This document shows, piece by piece, positions 15,727 through 16,542 of a stretch of 16,542 nt of DNA. The position numbers and the translations under genes are program-made. Under the pieces are notes generated by a model, which saw only the letters and a program-made list of their open reading frames with translations, did no database searches and was not told where the DNA came from. The stretch is from Polynucleobacter sp. UBA962 (GTDB lineage Bacteria > Pseudomonadota > Gammaproteobacteria > Burkholderiales > Burkholderiaceae). The stretch spans positions 1 to 16,542 of the forward strand of contig DBCI01000049.1 in NCBI GenBank assembly GCA_002292975.1, written 5' to 3'. Each line of letters begins with the position of its first letter. The first letter of the stretch is position 1.

Positions 15727-15741
15727 TTATAGACTCTATAA
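15727..15741. promoter_or_regulatory. Inverted repeat in the AT-rich osmC-like upstream region
   Basis: TTATAG-ACT-CTATAA is a perfect 6-3-6 inverted repeat, 49 bp before the osmC-like ATG. It is embedded in a very AT-rich stretch (about 15711-15789) with several TATA-like hexamers, none paired with a clear -35. It may be an operator or just AT-rich promoter DNA. Confidence 0.3.
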
Positions 15742-15789
15742 AATCATAAGTTATTGATTTATATAAATATTATTTTTTAAAGGTTTATT

Positions 15790-16212
15790 ATGGAATGTAA
15801 AATTAATTGGCTAGCCGGCTCTGGCATGGCTTTTATGGCAGAAACGGGGACAGGGCATATTCTAAATATGGATGGTGCGCCAGAGGCTGGAGGTCGAAAT
15901 CTGGCTCCACGCCCCATGGAATTAATGCTGGCAGGTGCTGGTGGTTGTACGGCCTTTGATGTGGTTTTAATCCTACAACGCTCCCGCCAAAACATTAGTG
16001 CCTGTGAAGTTTCCTTGCAAGCAGAGCGTGCTGAAACAGACCCCAAAGTATTTACCAAAATTAACCTTCATTTCACGGTAAAGGGAAAAGATTTGGACCC
16101 CAGCAAAGTCGAGCGCGCCATCAATCTTTCTCATGACAAATATTGCTCTGCTACCGCCATGCTGGCAAATACTGCGGAGATCACGCATACTTTTGAAGTA
16201 GTGCAGAGTTAA
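15790..16212 (+). CDS. OsmC/Ohr family protein, YhfA-like
   Basis: Member of the OsmC fold, whose better-known branches (Ohr, OsmC) reduce organic hydroperoxides with a pair of cysteines. The 140-aa protein has both: C53 (AGGCTAFDVV) at the start of the central helix and C119 (KYCSATAML). Resemblance is closest to E. coli YhfA (SPMEM/GGCSAIDVVSILQKGRQD and KYCS motifs, as remembered), whose function is not settled, so a peroxidase role is not assigned. The Shine-Dalgarno AAAGG (15779-15783) is 6 nt from the ATG. The upstream region is AT-rich with an inverted repeat. Its last codons overlap the 3' end of convergent rnpB; no terminator is visible after it. Confidence 0.85.
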   Translation: MECKINWLAGSGMAFMAETGTGHILNMDGAPEAGGRNLAPRPMELMLAGAGGCTAFDVVLILQRSRQNISACEVSLQAERAETDPKVFTKINLHFTVKGKDLDPSKVERAINLSHDKYCSATAMLANTAEITHTFEVVQS

Positions 16213-16510
16213 CCGATAAGCCGGATTCTGTCGCCCTGATTGACACCAGGGGGCAATCATTCCTCTAGGCCTTTGGTTACCCAAAGGCTCAAGCTCCCTA
16301 CCCGCAGACTCGACGGGCCACGTCATCATCTGCTTACTTGGGATTGCTCCGGGTGGAGGTTACCGCGTTTCACCGTAACTAAATACGCTCGTCTCTGTGG
16401 CCCTATTCCGCACGTCACCGTGGATGGCTGTTAGCCAACACCCTGCCCTATGGAGTCCGGACTTTCCTCTCCTCTCTAACGAAAGCAGCGATTGCCTAGT
16501 TAACTCTGCG
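16202..16510 (-). ncRNA. rnpB: RNase P RNA (A-type)
   Basis: Catalytic RNA that trims 5' leaders from precursor tRNAs. On the minus strand the conserved blocks appear in order: GAGGAAAGTCCGGACTCC and CATAGGGCAGGGTG near the 5' end, GGTGAAACGCGGTAACCTCC and GAGCAATCCCAAGTA in the middle, GTCGAGTCTGCGGGTAGGGA, and CCGGCTTATCGG at the 3' end. The termini were set by helix P1: GCAGAGTTAAC (complement of 16499-16509) pairs perfectly with GTTAACTCTGC (complement of 16203-16213), 11 bp. Exact ends may differ by a few bases. The 3' strand of P1 lies inside the last codons of the osmC-like gene. A possible -10 (TAGACT) lies about 10 nt upstream of the 5' end; the -35 falls at the window edge. No terminator is seen right after the 3' end. 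Confidence 0.95.
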
Positions 16511-16542
16511 CTAACAGTCTAAACGAGTATGTAATTTTGGTT

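Noticed and set aside
15973..16329. Minus-strand ORF over the osmC-like gene and rnpB
   Set aside because: Covers a structural RNA and a conserved protein gene in antisense; no independent support.

Overview
The window looks like a housekeeping stretch of a compact, moderately AT-rich betaproteobacterial chromosome. The best guess is Burkholderiaceae, close to Polynucleobacter. Support comes from the gene order (lptD | amgK-murU-pepP-ubiH-dusB-fis-purH-ruvCAB | tyrS | anmK | erpA-argC-rpsI-rplM | osmC-like | rnpB), the short 79-residue Fis, the A-type RNase P RNA and very tight spacing. The species name is inference from protein character and synteny, not from a database search.

Left part (1-1055): the 5' part of lptD on the minus strand, cut by the window edge. 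Divergent from it runs a long plus-strand block (about 1088-10457) with no visible terminator inside: amgK and murU (sugar salvage for peptidoglycan), pepP (proline aminopeptidase), ubiH-family hydroxylase (ubiquinone), dusB (tRNA dihydrouridine) with fis (nucleoid protein), purH (last two steps of IMP synthesis) and ruvC-ruvA-ruvB (Holliday junction resolution). Several junctions overlap by ATGA or are under 15 bp. The one larger gap, before dusB, holds a perfect match to the Fis-binding consensus, which fits Fis autoregulation of dusB-fis as known in E. coli.

Middle (10481-12941): tyrS on the minus strand converges with ruvB and is divergent from anmK. AnmK, AmgK and MurU belong to one recycling route: anhydroMurNAc to MurNAc-6-P, then after dephosphorylation MurNAc to MurNAc-1-P to UDP-MurNAc. 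The window therefore carries three of its enzymes at two loci.

Right part (12938-15376): a minus-strand series, read right to left: rplM-rpsI (L13-S9), an intrinsic terminator, argC, erpA. The erpA and anmK stop codons overlap.

The only long non-coding gap (15377-15789) is structured. It holds a strong minus-strand intrinsic terminator, an inverted repeat in the probable rplM leader, a candidate promoter plus two further stem-loops that together look like a small RNA of about 120 nt, and an AT-rich promoter region for the osmC-like gene. The window ends with an osmC/yhfA-like gene convergent with, and slightly overlapping, rnpB (RNase P RNA, minus strand). No mobile element, CRISPR array or phage gene was seen. 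The most novel-looking item is the putative small RNA.
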